Assembly (NCBI RefSeq): GCF_000720135.1
Contig: NZ_JOIU01000006.1
Span: forward strand, 124,001-188,000
DNA: 64,000 nt
Source of the DNA: Streptomyces sp. NRRL S-1022
GTDB taxonomy: Bacteria; Actinomycetota; Actinomycetes; Streptomycetales; Streptomycetaceae
Reading direction: 5' to 3'
The notes under the pieces are model-generated. The model saw only the letters and a program-made list of their open reading frames with translations. It was not told the origin of the DNA and made no database searches. Position 1 is the stretch's first letter; each line of letters starts with the position of its first letter. Of the stretch, positions 38,047-46,016 are shown piece after piece. The position numbers were made by a program, and so were the translations under genes.

Positions 38047-39363
38047 ATGAGGCGTTCTCCTGCCCTCTACGACGACCCGCCTCCGCGGCAGCGCGCCCCC
38101 ACGAACGACCCCGCCCCGGAGCCCGCCCGGCCACCGGACCTGGCGGCCCTGCGCGACACGTACGTCGACGACGAGACCGGCGTCCTGCGCCGCGTGCTCA
38201 CGCACCGCCCGGGCGCCGAACTGAGCCGGCTCGGCCCCGGCAACTGCCGCGACCTCCTCTTCGACGACGTGCCGTGGGTGCAGCGCGCCCAGGCCGAACA
38301 CGACGCCTTCACCGGGCTGTTGCGCCGCCACGGGGTCGAGGTGGTGGAGCTGGAGTCGGTCCTGTCCGCCGCCCTGGCGCACGCCGAGGCCGGCCGGCGG
38401 ACGGTGCGGGCGCTCGTGGCCGCCCAGCGGCTCGGGCCGCCCGTGGCCGCGGCGGTGGACGCCCTGTGCCACGCGGTGCCGGCCCGTGAACGGGCCGGAC
38501 TGCTGCTGGCCGGCATCACCGTGCGGGAACTCGCCGCCGAGCACCCGCGTGCGGTCGCGTCCTCGCTGGACACCCTGACCCGTTCCCCCGACGCGTTCGT
38601 GCTGCCACCCCTGGTGAACGCCCTCTTCGTGCGGGACAGCAGCAGCCGGCTGGGCCCCTGCCACATCGCCCACCGCATGGCCCGCCCGGCCCGGCGGGCG
38701 GAGGGCCTGGTGCTGGGCGCGGCCGCCCGCGCCGCCGGAGCACGTCCGCTGGCCGTCCACGGCCCGGCCGAACCCGCGGAGGGCGGCGACGTCCTGCTCG
38801 CGGGGCCCGGCTGCGTCCTCGTCGGTGTCGGTGAACGCACCACGCCCGCGGCGGCGGAGCAGCCGGCCCGCGCGCTGCTCGCCTCCGGCCGGGCCCGGCA
38901 CGTGTTCGCCGTCCTGCTGCCGCGGGGCCGCCAGTGCATGCACCTCGACACGGTACTGACCATGGTCGACGGGGACACCTTCCTGGCCGGCGATCCCCAT
39001 CTGCGGGCGTGCCGGTGGTTCGCCCTGCGGCTCGACCGGGACGGCGCGGTCGTGGCCGCGAGCGTCGACGACCCCCTGCGCCGCCTCGCCGGGTCCCTCG
39101 GCCTGCCCGTGCTCAGAGTGATCACCGCGGGCGGCCACCACACCGGCGTCGCCGCACAGCGCGAGCAGTGGAGCGACGCCGCCAACGTCCTGGCCGTCCG
39201 CCCGCGCACGGTCATCGCCTACGACCGCAACGTCGTCGCCAACGAGCAGTTGAGTGCCGCCGGCATCGAGGTGCTGACGACACCCAGCGCCGAACTGGTC
39301 CGGGGCAGGGGCGGCCCGCACTGCCTGTCCTGCCCCCTGGTCCGCGACCCACCGCACACCTGA
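38047..39363 (+). CDS. Arginine deiminase
   Basis: The 438-residue enzyme hydrolyses L-arginine to citrulline and ammonia. It has VLTHRPGAELSRLGPGN at the start, LLFDDVPWVQRAQAEHD, LFVRDSSS, EGGDVLL, MHLDTVLTMVD, and the catalytic Cys426 in RGRGGPHCLSCP, so all ADI family motifs are present. A ~30-residue Pro/Arg-rich N-terminal extension precedes the domain. Arginine deiminases in fermentative bacteria sit with arcBC; here there is none. Instead it is divergent from the NRPS-type operon and followed by a methyltransferase, which points to a biosynthetic use of citrulline. Confidence 0.93.
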   Translation: MRRSPALYDDPPPRQRAPTNDPAPEPARPPDLAALRDTYVDDETGVLRRVLTHRPGAELSRLGPGNCRDLLFDDVPWVQRAQAEHDAFTGLLRRHGVEVVELESVLSAALAHAEAGRRTVRALVAAQRLGPPVAAAVDALCHAVPARERAGLLLAGITVRELAAEHPRAVASSLDTLTRSPDAFVLPPLVNALFVRDSSSRLGPCHIAHRMARPARRAEGLVLGAAARAAGARPLAVHGPAEPAEGGDVLLAGPGCVLVGVGERTTPAAAEQPARALLASGRARHVFAVLLPRGRQCMHLDTVLTMVDGDTFLAGDPHLRACRWFALRLDRDGAVVAASVDDPLRRLAGSLGLPVLRVITAGGHHTGVAAQREQWSDAANVLAVRPRTVIAYDRNVVANEQLSAAGIEVLTTPSAELVRGRGGPHCLSCPLVRDPPHT

Positions 39364-39450
39364 CCCGTACCTCCTCCCGCACCTCCTCCGTACCTGTGCT
39401 TCCAGTCCTTTCCGCCAGTCCTTCCCGATCCCTCGTTCCAGGAGGAACAC

Positions 39451-40299
39451 ATGACGACGTACGACCACCGCACCCGTACCCCCGCCGACGCGGCCGAGCA
39501 GCAGAAGGACCAGGTCAAGTCCGTCTACCGGCGGGTGGCCGAGGAGTACGACGAGCGCATCCCCGGACTCGGCCCGTGCGACGAGCTGTTCACCACGACC
39601 GAGCACCGCTTCCTGCTGGAGAAGATCCGGGCCGGCGAACGCGTCCTGGACATCGGCTGCGGCACCGGCCGCTTCACCGTGCCCATGGCCGAACTGGGCG
39701 CCGAGGTCAGCGGACTCGACCTGTCGGGAGCGATGCTGGAGGTGGCGGCGGGCAAACTCCGCGACCGGGGCCTGACCGCGGACCTGCGCGAGGGCGACAT
39801 GGCGCACATGCCGTTCCCGGACGGCTCCTTCGACACCGTCACCAGCATGCTCGCCCTCATGCACCTGCCCCTGGAGGACCGGCCCGCGGTCTTCGCCGAG
39901 GTGCGCCGCGTGCTGCGGCCCGGCGGCCGGATGCTGCTCGGGGTGAAGAACGCCCTGTTCGAGGAGATGTTCACCGGTGACCGGTTCGCCTCGGTCGACG
40001 TCACGGACGTGGCCGGCAAGCAGCTGATGTTCACCCGGACCCGCAGCGGCGAGGACTACCTCGCGCCCTGGTACAGCTTCAGCCCGCAGGACCTCACGGC
40101 ACTGTTCGCGGGCGCCGGGATGACGGTCACCAGGATCCGCGGCAACTCGCCCCTCGCGGCCTGGCTGGCGGACGAGGTCCTGCAGGACTCCTCCGTGCGC
40201 TCCTTCGTCGACCGGATCGAGCGGTTCCTCGGCGAGATACCGCCCTTCAACCACTTCGGCTACCACCTGCTCGTGGAGGCGGTGAAGCCGGCGGTCTGA
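39451..40299 (+). CDS. SAM-dependent class I methyltransferase
   Basis: The 282-residue protein follows the deiminase gene by 87 bp and has a good ribosome site (AGGAGG). Motif I is VLDIGCGTGRF, followed by VSGLDLSGAML, the Asp-containing REGDMAHMPF and VRRVLRPGGRMLLGV, the usual UbiE/COQ5-like methyltransferase order. The N-terminal helix RRVAEEYDERI is typical of small-molecule N-, O- or C-methyltransferases. The target is unknown. Position suggests tailoring of a locus A product. Confidence 0.9.
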   Translation: MTTYDHRTRTPADAAEQQKDQVKSVYRRVAEEYDERIPGLGPCDELFTTTEHRFLLEKIRAGERVLDIGCGTGRFTVPMAELGAEVSGLDLSGAMLEVAAGKLRDRGLTADLREGDMAHMPFPDGSFDTVTSMLALMHLPLEDRPAVFAEVRRVLRPGGRMLLGVKNALFEEMFTGDRFASVDVTDVAGKQLMFTRTRSGEDYLAPWYSFSPQDLTALFAGAGMTVTRIRGNSPLAAWLADEVLQDSSVRSFVDRIERFLGEIPPFNHFGYHLLVEAVKPAV

Positions 40300-40551
40300 C
40301 GCCCGGCCGCCGAAGTGCCGTCCGCGTGACCCGCGGACACCGCCCCTCCGCGCCGGCCCCCACCACGGCCGTCGCGGAGGATCACGCGGTTGCCCGCCTC
40401 TTCCGTTCCCGCCGGTCAAGCGCGGTTTCCCGGACGCCGCGGCGACGGGCGACGGGAAACCCGTCGACTCCGGCCGGCCGCGGCGCCAACGTGGTGGTCG
40501 TCACCACCAGGTACGGCCTGCCGCGAGGCAGGAGAACCGCAAGGGGGAACC

Positions 40552-40920
40552 ATGCGCAAGACCATGCGTGCCGGCGCCGCGTTCGCGACCGCCGCGGCGG
40601 CGGTACTGACGATGAGCGGCGCGGCCCACGCCGAGCCGGCCGCCGACCCGTGGGCCGGCTGCCCGGACGGGGCGGTGTGCGTGTACCCGCAGAACCAGAA
40701 CCCGGCCCAGTCGCCGAGCCTGGTCCTCTACAGCTACGGGCCGCACAACCTCAGCAACCAGGTCGGCCGGCACTGGGTCCTGAACAACCAGTACGGCGGC
40801 GCCACGGCGAGCCTGTGCACGGGCTACAACGGCGTCGGCTGCGGCACGCCCATCGCCGAGGGCACGGGCGTGTACGCCGACCTCACGCCGATCAACTCCA
40901 TCACCCTGAACCGCCCGTAG
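40552..40920 (+). CDS. Small secreted peptidase-inhibitor I36-like protein
   Basis: The 122-residue precursor starts at ATG 40552 after AAGGGGGAA. A signal peptide (about 1-27, cleavage after AHA) precedes a ~95-residue mature domain with four cysteines arranged as CPDGAVC and later CTGYNGVGC. This resembles the crystallin-like fold of the I36 metalloprotease-inhibitor family (SMPI type). It is probably an extracellular protein; inhibition of a protease is inferred from family only. A strong terminator follows. Confidence 0.8.
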   Translation: MRKTMRAGAAFATAAAAVLTMSGAAHAEPAADPWAGCPDGAVCVYPQNQNPAQSPSLVLYSYGPHNLSNQVGRHWVLNNQYGGATASLCTGYNGVGCGTPIAEGTGVYADLTPINSITLNRP

Positions 40921-40995
40921 GCAGGACGGCCCGCAGGTCCACGACCCGCGGCCCGCCGCACCCCACCGACGGCCGGCCGAGGGGCATCACGGGGG

Positions 40996-41035
40996 AAGCT
41001 TCCGGAACCGCGACCGCGGTTCCGGAAGCTTTTTT
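40996..41035 (+). terminator. Strong intrinsic terminator
   Basis: A perfect 17-bp inverted repeat (40996-41012 against 41015-41031, AAGCTTCCGG... arms) with a 2-nt centre is followed by a run of six T (41030-41035). It ends the inhibitor-like transcript. This is one of the few textbook rho-independent terminators in the window. Confidence 0.92.
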
Positions 41036-41123
41036 CGGCCACTGCGCACACATGGCTGGGCCACCTGTCACACCCCGGCAGTAGCCTGGGCTCCCGCCGT
41101 CTCACGGCCTGGGCACGCTTGCC

Positions 41124-44100
41124 ATGGGGGACGCCTTGGGGGAGCCGCAACAGGGAGCCGACACCGGCAACCGGAACGACAACGACGCGGGCGGGACGGT
41201 GCCGACCACACCGTCCTTCCCCGCACAGCTACGACGACTGAGGCAGCAGCGCGGCCTGTCCCTGGCCGACCTGGCCAGACAGACCCACTACAGCAAGGGG
41301 TACCTCAGCAAGATCGAGACCGGCGCGAAGCGCGCGACCGTCGACGTGGCCCGCCGCTGCGACCAGACCCTGCGCGCCGACGGCGCGTTGCTGCGCCTGG
41401 TCGCACCACCGCGCAGGGCGGCCCCCGCCGACGGCAACGATGTCACGGGACCGGCCTGCCCCTACCCGGGCCTGTCGGCGTTCACCCCGCGGGACGCCGG
41501 CCGCTTCTTCGGCCGGGAGCGGGCCACGGCCGCCCTCGTGGAACGCGTCTTCGGCAGAGTCGGCAAGGGGCCCCTGCTGCTCGTCGCCCCCTCGGGCGCG
41601 GGCAAGTCCTCGCTGCTCAACGCCGGTCTGGTGCCCGCCCTGCGGCGGCCCGGCGGTTTCCCGATGGCCGGTGCCGACCGCTGGCCCGTCGTCACCCTCA
41701 CCCCCACCGCGCACCCGGTGGACGAACTGCTGGAACGCACCGCCAAGGTGCTGGGCGGCGACCCGGACGTCACCGCGGCCCGGCTGGCCGAGCGGCCCGA
41801 GGCCCTCCTGGCCGCCGTCCGGACCCGCGCGGACGCGACCCCCGCCGGGCGCCGGCCACCACCACCGCCCCGGCTCGTCCTGCTCGTCGACCAGTTCGAG
41901 GAACTGTTCACCCTCTGCGCCGACGACACCGAACGCCGCACCTTCGCCCGCGTGCTGTGCACGCTGGCCGCACCGCCGCCGTCACCCGGGCACGACCCCG
42001 CGGTGGTCGTCCTCGGCGTGCGCGCCGACTTCTCCGGCCGATGTCTCGACCTGCCCGAACTCGCCCCCGTCTTCACCGACGGCCTCTGCGTCCTGCCCCC
42101 GATGACCACGGCGGAGCTGGTCGAGTCCATCACCCGTCCCGCCGAACTCGCCGGTGTCACCCTCGACCCCGGCCTGGTCCCGGTGCTGCTGCGGGACGCC
42201 GGACTGACCGGCGAACCCGGCGCCCACGGCGTCCCTTCGGGAGCGCTGCCCCTGGTCTCCCACGCCCTGCTGGCCACCTGGCGCCACCGCGCGGCGGGCG
42301 CCCTGACCGTCGCCGGGTACGAGAGCACCGGCGGCATCCAGGGAGCCGTGGCGCGCACCGCCGAGGACGCGTTCGCCCAGCTGTATCCCGCCGAACAGCA
42401 GACCATCCGGCGCATCCTGTCCCGGCTGGTGCAGGTCTCCGACGGGGCCGGCGCCACCCGCCGCCGGGTCGGCCGCACCGCCCTGATGACACAACTGGCC
42501 GACGCGGAGGGCGCCGACACCGCGCTCGACGTGTTCGTCCGCGCCCGGCTCCTCACCGTCGACAGCGACAGCGTGGAGATCACGCACGAGGCCCTGCTGC
42601 ACAGCTGGCCCCGGCTGCGGGCCTGGATCAGCGCCGACCGGGCCGGCCTGCTCGTCCGCCAGCGACTCACCCACGCGGCGGCCGCCTGGGAACGCGAGGG
42701 CCGCGACCCGTCGGCGCTCTACCGCGGCACCCGCCTGGACACCGTACGCGCCTGGGCGGCGGACACCGACGGCCTCGGCCCGCCGGGCCCGGTCGAGGAG
42801 GCGTTCCTGCGCGCCAGCCAGGCGGAGGAGGAGGCCGGGCAGCGCCGGACCCGGCGTCAGACCCGCCTGCGCCAGGCTCTGGTGGCCACGCTCGTCGTAC
42901 TGCTCGGCTGCGCCCTGGCCGCCGGCGGCATCGCCCACCGGCAGCGCGCCGACGCACTCGCCCAGGAACGCCTCGCCCGCTCCCAGGCCCTCGCCGTCCG
43001 GTCCACCCTGCTGGCCGGCGGCCGCCCCGAGGCGTCCATGCTGCTCGCCGCCGAGGCCTACCGCACCGAACCCACCGCCACGACCCGCGGAGCCCTGCTG
43101 AGCACCCAGGCCGAGCCCTTCACGGCCCGGCTCGGCGGCCACCGCGGACCGGTCAACACGGTGGCCTTCGCACCCGGCGGCCGGTTCCTCGCCACCGGCA
43201 GCTCGGACGGCACCGTCCGGCTGTGGCGCCTGAGCGACCACCGGACGACCGCGAGCCTCGCCGTCCCCGGCCGGATCCGCTCCCTCGCCTTCGGCCCGGA
43301 CGGCCGTACCCTCGCGGTCACGGCGACCGACGGGCCGGTACGGCTGTGGTCCCCGGGCCGCCCGGCCCGCACCACCCTGCTCCCGGGCACCCGCGCGGCC
43401 CGCGCGCTCGCCTTCGCGCGGCGCGGCCGCACCCTCGCCGTCGCCGTCGCCGGCGGCGCCGTCCAGCTCTGGGACACGGCCGGCACCCCCCGGCGGACGG
43501 CCCGTCTCACCGGCCACTCCGGCGAGATCGACGCGCTCGCCTTCGCCCCGGACGGCCGCACCCTCGCCTCGGCCGGCACGGACCGGACCGTACGGCTGTG
43601 GGACGCCGGCCGGGCCCGGCAACGGGCCGTCCTGCGCGGCCACACCGACGGCGTGCTCGGCCTGGCCTTCGCGCCCGACGGCCGCGGCCTGGCCAGCGGG
43701 GGAGTGGACCGCACGGTCCGCCTGTGGGACGTCGACGGCCGCCGCGTCACGGCGACGCTCACCGGACACAGCGACGACGTCAACGCCGTCGCCTACACCC
43801 CCGACGGCACCACCGTCGTCAGCGCGAGCGGGGACGGCACCACCCGACTGTGGGACGTCCGCAGCGGACGGCTCGTCACCACCCTCACCGGACACACCGA
43901 CTACGTGATGTCGGTGGCGGTCGACAGCACCGGCACACTGCTGGCCACCGGCGGCTTCGACCAGTCCGTGGTCCTGTGGGACCTGCGCGGCCGGACCCTG
44001 GCCGCACGCCCGTTCACCCCGGTCTCCGCCGTCGCCTACCGCCCGGACGGGCGGCTGCTGGCCACCGCGGACGCCGACCACACCGTACGGCTGTGGGACC

Positions 44101-44987
44101 CGGACCCGGCCCGGCGGCGCGGGACACCCACGACCCTGACGGGCGGCAGCGGCAGCGTCACCACGGTGGCGTTCGCCCCCGACGGCCGCACCCTGGCCTC
44201 GGCCGGCTCCGACGGCACGGTGGTGCTGTGGGACCCGGCGGCCCGCCGCCCCCGCGCCGTACTGCACGGCCATCAGGGCGCCGTGTTCGCGGTGGCGTTC
44301 GCGCCGGACGGCCGCACCCTCGCCTCCGCCGGCGCCGACCGCACCGTACGCCTCTGGGACGTCCCCGGCCACCGCCCGCTCGCCGTGCTCACCGGCCACA
44401 CCGACTACGTCAACGGCGTCGCCTTCAGCCCCGACGGACGGACCCTGGCCTCCGCCGGCGACGACCTGACGGTACGGCTGTGGGACCTGCGCAACCGCCG
44501 CCGGCCGGTCACCCTGACCGGGCACACCGGCGCCGTCCGCGGTGTCGCCTTCAGCCCCGACGGCCGCACGCTGGCCAGTTCGGGCAACGACGGCACCGTA
44601 CGGCTGTGGGACGTGGCCCGGCACCGGCCCCTCGGCTCGCTGACGGGCCACACCGGGTCGGTACGCGGCCTGGCCTTCTCACCGGACGGCCGGCTCCTCG
44701 CCAGCAGCGGCAACGACCGTACGGTACGGCTGTGGGACGTGCCCGGACGGCGGCCGTGGGCCACGCTCTCCGGGCACACCGACGCCGTGTGGGGCTTGGC
44801 CTTCGCACCCGACGGGCGGACGGTGGCCAGCAGCGGCACCGACGGCACGGTACGGCTGTGGAACCTGGACACCGGGACCCGGCTGGCGGAGATCTGCCGC
44901 CTGGACCGGGAGACGGACCCGGCGACGCGCCGCGCCCTGCTCCCCGGCGAGCCCGCCCCCGGCGCCTCCGCGTGCCCACGGCCCTGA
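41124..44987 (+). CDS. XRE-HTH, nSTAND ATPase and 14-repeat WD40 protein
   Basis: The 1287-residue protein has an XRE-type HTH at ~34-90 (LRRLRQQRGLSLADLARQTH). An nSTAND1 NTPase follows, with Walker A APSGAGKSSLLN (~155-166), Walker B LVLLVDQFEELF and YPGLSAFTPRDAGRFFGRE leading into it. A helical arm and one membrane-like helix (ALVATLVVLLGCALAAGG, ~590-610) precede 14 WD40 repeats, consistent with two seven-bladed propellers; repeats 2, 3 and 8 are degenerate. STAND proteins switch from ADP- to ATP-bound oligomers on ligand binding. A signal-sensing regulator or a defence-type sensor are both possible. Confidence 0.92.
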   Translation: MGDALGEPQQGADTGNRNDNDAGGTVPTTPSFPAQLRRLRQQRGLSLADLARQTHYSKGYLSKIETGAKRATVDVARRCDQTLRADGALLRLVAPPRRAAPADGNDVTGPACPYPGLSAFTPRDAGRFFGRERATAALVERVFGRVGKGPLLLVAPSGAGKSSLLNAGLVPALRRPGGFPMAGADRWPVVTLTPTAHPVDELLERTAKVLGGDPDVTAARLAERPEALLAAVRTRADATPAGRRPPPPPRLVLLVDQFEELFTLCADDTERRTFARVLCTLAAPPPSPGHDPAVVVLGVRADFSGRCLDLPELAPVFTDGLCVLPPMTTAELVESITRPAELAGVTLDPGLVPVLLRDAGLTGEPGAHGVPSGALPLVSHALLATWRHRAAGALTVAGYESTGGIQGAVARTAEDAFAQLYPAEQQTIRRILSRLVQVSDGAGATRRRVGRTALMTQLADAEGADTALDVFVRARLLTVDSDSVEITHEALLHSWPRLRAWISADRAGLLVRQRLTHAAAAWEREGRDPSALYRGTRLDTVRAWAADTDGLGPPGPVEEAFLRASQAEEEAGQRRTRRQTRLRQALVATLVVLLGCALAAGGIAHRQRADALAQERLARSQALAVRSTLLAGGRPEASMLLAAEAYRTEPTATTRGALLSTQAEPFTARLGGHRGPVNTVAFAPGGRFLATGSSDGTVRLWRLSDHRTTASLAVPGRIRSLAFGPDGRTLAVTATDGPVRLWSPGRPARTTLLPGTRAARALAFARRGRTLAVAVAGGAVQLWDTAGTPRRTARLTGHSGEIDALAFAPDGRTLASAGTDRTVRLWDAGRARQRAVLRGHTDGVLGLAFAPDGRGLASGGVDRTVRLWDVDGRRVTATLTGHSDDVNAVAYTPDGTTVVSASGDGTTRLWDVRSGRLVTTLTGHTDYVMSVAVDSTGTLLATGGFDQSVVLWDLRGRTLAARPFTPVSAVAYRPDGRLLATADADHTVRLWDPDPARRRGTPTTLTGGSGSVTTVAFAPDGRTLASAGSDGTVVLWDPAARRPRAVLHGHQGAVFAVAFAPDGRTLASAGADRTVRLWDVPGHRPLAVLTGHTDYVNGVAFSPDGRTLASAGDDLTVRLWDLRNRRRPVTLTGHTGAVRGVAFSPDGRTLASSGNDGTVRLWDVARHRPLGSLTGHTGSVRGLAFSPDGRLLASSGNDRTVRLWDVPGRRPWATLSGHTDAVWGLAFAPDGRTVASSGTDGTVRLWNLDTGTRLAEICRLDRETDPATRRALLPGEPAPGASACPRP

Positions 44988-45138
44988 GCGAGTGCCCTGC
45001 TCGGGCGGGGTTTCCCGGACGTTTCCCGTTGCCCGTCGGGGAAGGCCCGCGCGGCCTCCTCGACCGGCGCACCGCACCCCGGGAACGCTGGGGCCCGCAC
45101 ACCCGCTCACGACCAGACCACGAAACGGGGGTACCGGC

Positions 45139-46008
45139 ATGCTGCGGCGAACCGGCGCCATCGGCACACTCATCGTCCTGCTGACCACTCTCCTGCTCAC
45201 CTCGTCGGCGACCGCCGCCGACCGGCATCCCGGGCCGGCGCGGGCCGCGGACACCGACTGCCGCGCCCTCGCCCCGGGCGCGGGCACCGCGGCCGAACGG
45301 GCCGTCGACGCCGCCTGCGCCCAGGTCGCGGCGGGCGTCTGGTACACCTGGGGCGGGGGCCACGGCGCGCAGCCCGGCCCCACCCACGGCAAGGTGGACC
45401 CGACCGACCCGGCCAGCGAACACGACCCCGAACGCGTCGGCTTCGACTGCTCGGGCCTGGTCCGCTACGCCTACGCACAGGCCACCGGCGCGGACCTCCT
45501 CGACGGCGACGCGAGCGCCCAGTACTACACGCACCGCACCGCCGCCCGCTTCACCGCCGCCGACGGCCTCGCCCCGCTCCTCCCCGGCGACCTGCTCGCC
45601 TACGGCACCTCGGCCGACCTGCACCACATCGCCCTCTACCTGGGCGCCGGCAAGATGGTGGAGGCCCGGCAGTCCGGCACCAGGCTGATGGTCGGTGACG
45701 TCCGCCTCGGCGGCGACTACTTCGGTGCCGTCCGCGTCGACACCGGCACCGTCGAGGGCCCCGTCCTGCGCACCTGGGGCACCGGCGTGTGGACCAAAAC
45801 CCAGCCCTCGACCAGGGCCGCCCGCGTCTACGCCTTCCCCGGGCCCACGACGATCCGGGTGGCCTGCCAGAAACACGCCGAATCCGTCACCGCCGAGGGC
45901 TACACCAACGACGCCTGGTCCTACCTCCCCGACTACCGCGCCTGGGTCACCAACATCTACATCCAGGGCCCGGCCTGGCTGGACGGCGTACCGGCCTGCA
46001 CCGCCTGA
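45139..46008 (+). CDS. Secreted NlpC/P60 peptidoglycan hydrolase
   Basis: The 289-residue precursor (ATG 45139) has a signal peptide (LIVLLTTLLLTSSATA). The NlpC/P60 domain has WYTWGGGHG, the catalytic Cys in FDCSGLVRYAY and the His in DLHHIALYLG. The C-terminal ~80 residues look like a bacterial SH3 domain (VYAFPGPTTIRVAC, WSYLPDYRAWVTN). It cleaves gamma-D-Glu-meso-DAP or related peptide bonds in the wall. It is separated from the WD40 gene by 151 bp and probably independently expressed. Confidence 0.9.
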   Translation: MLRRTGAIGTLIVLLTTLLLTSSATAADRHPGPARAADTDCRALAPGAGTAAERAVDAACAQVAAGVWYTWGGGHGAQPGPTHGKVDPTDPASEHDPERVGFDCSGLVRYAYAQATGADLLDGDASAQYYTHRTAARFTAADGLAPLLPGDLLAYGTSADLHHIALYLGAGKMVEARQSGTRLMVGDVRLGGDYFGAVRVDTGTVEGPVLRTWGTGVWTKTQPSTRAARVYAFPGPTTIRVACQKHAESVTAEGYTNDAWSYLPDYRAWVTNIYIQGPAWLDGVPACTA

Positions 46009-46016
46009 GCCCGGGC

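Noticed and set aside
40300..40551. Possible short gene before the inhibitor-like protein
   Set aside because: Translations are Arg/Pro-rich, have no ribosome site and overlap the likely promoter of the secreted protein gene.
41124..44987. Calling the nSTAND-WD40 protein a phage-defence gene
   Set aside because: No defence neighbours are present and the same architecture is common in Streptomyces as probable regulators.
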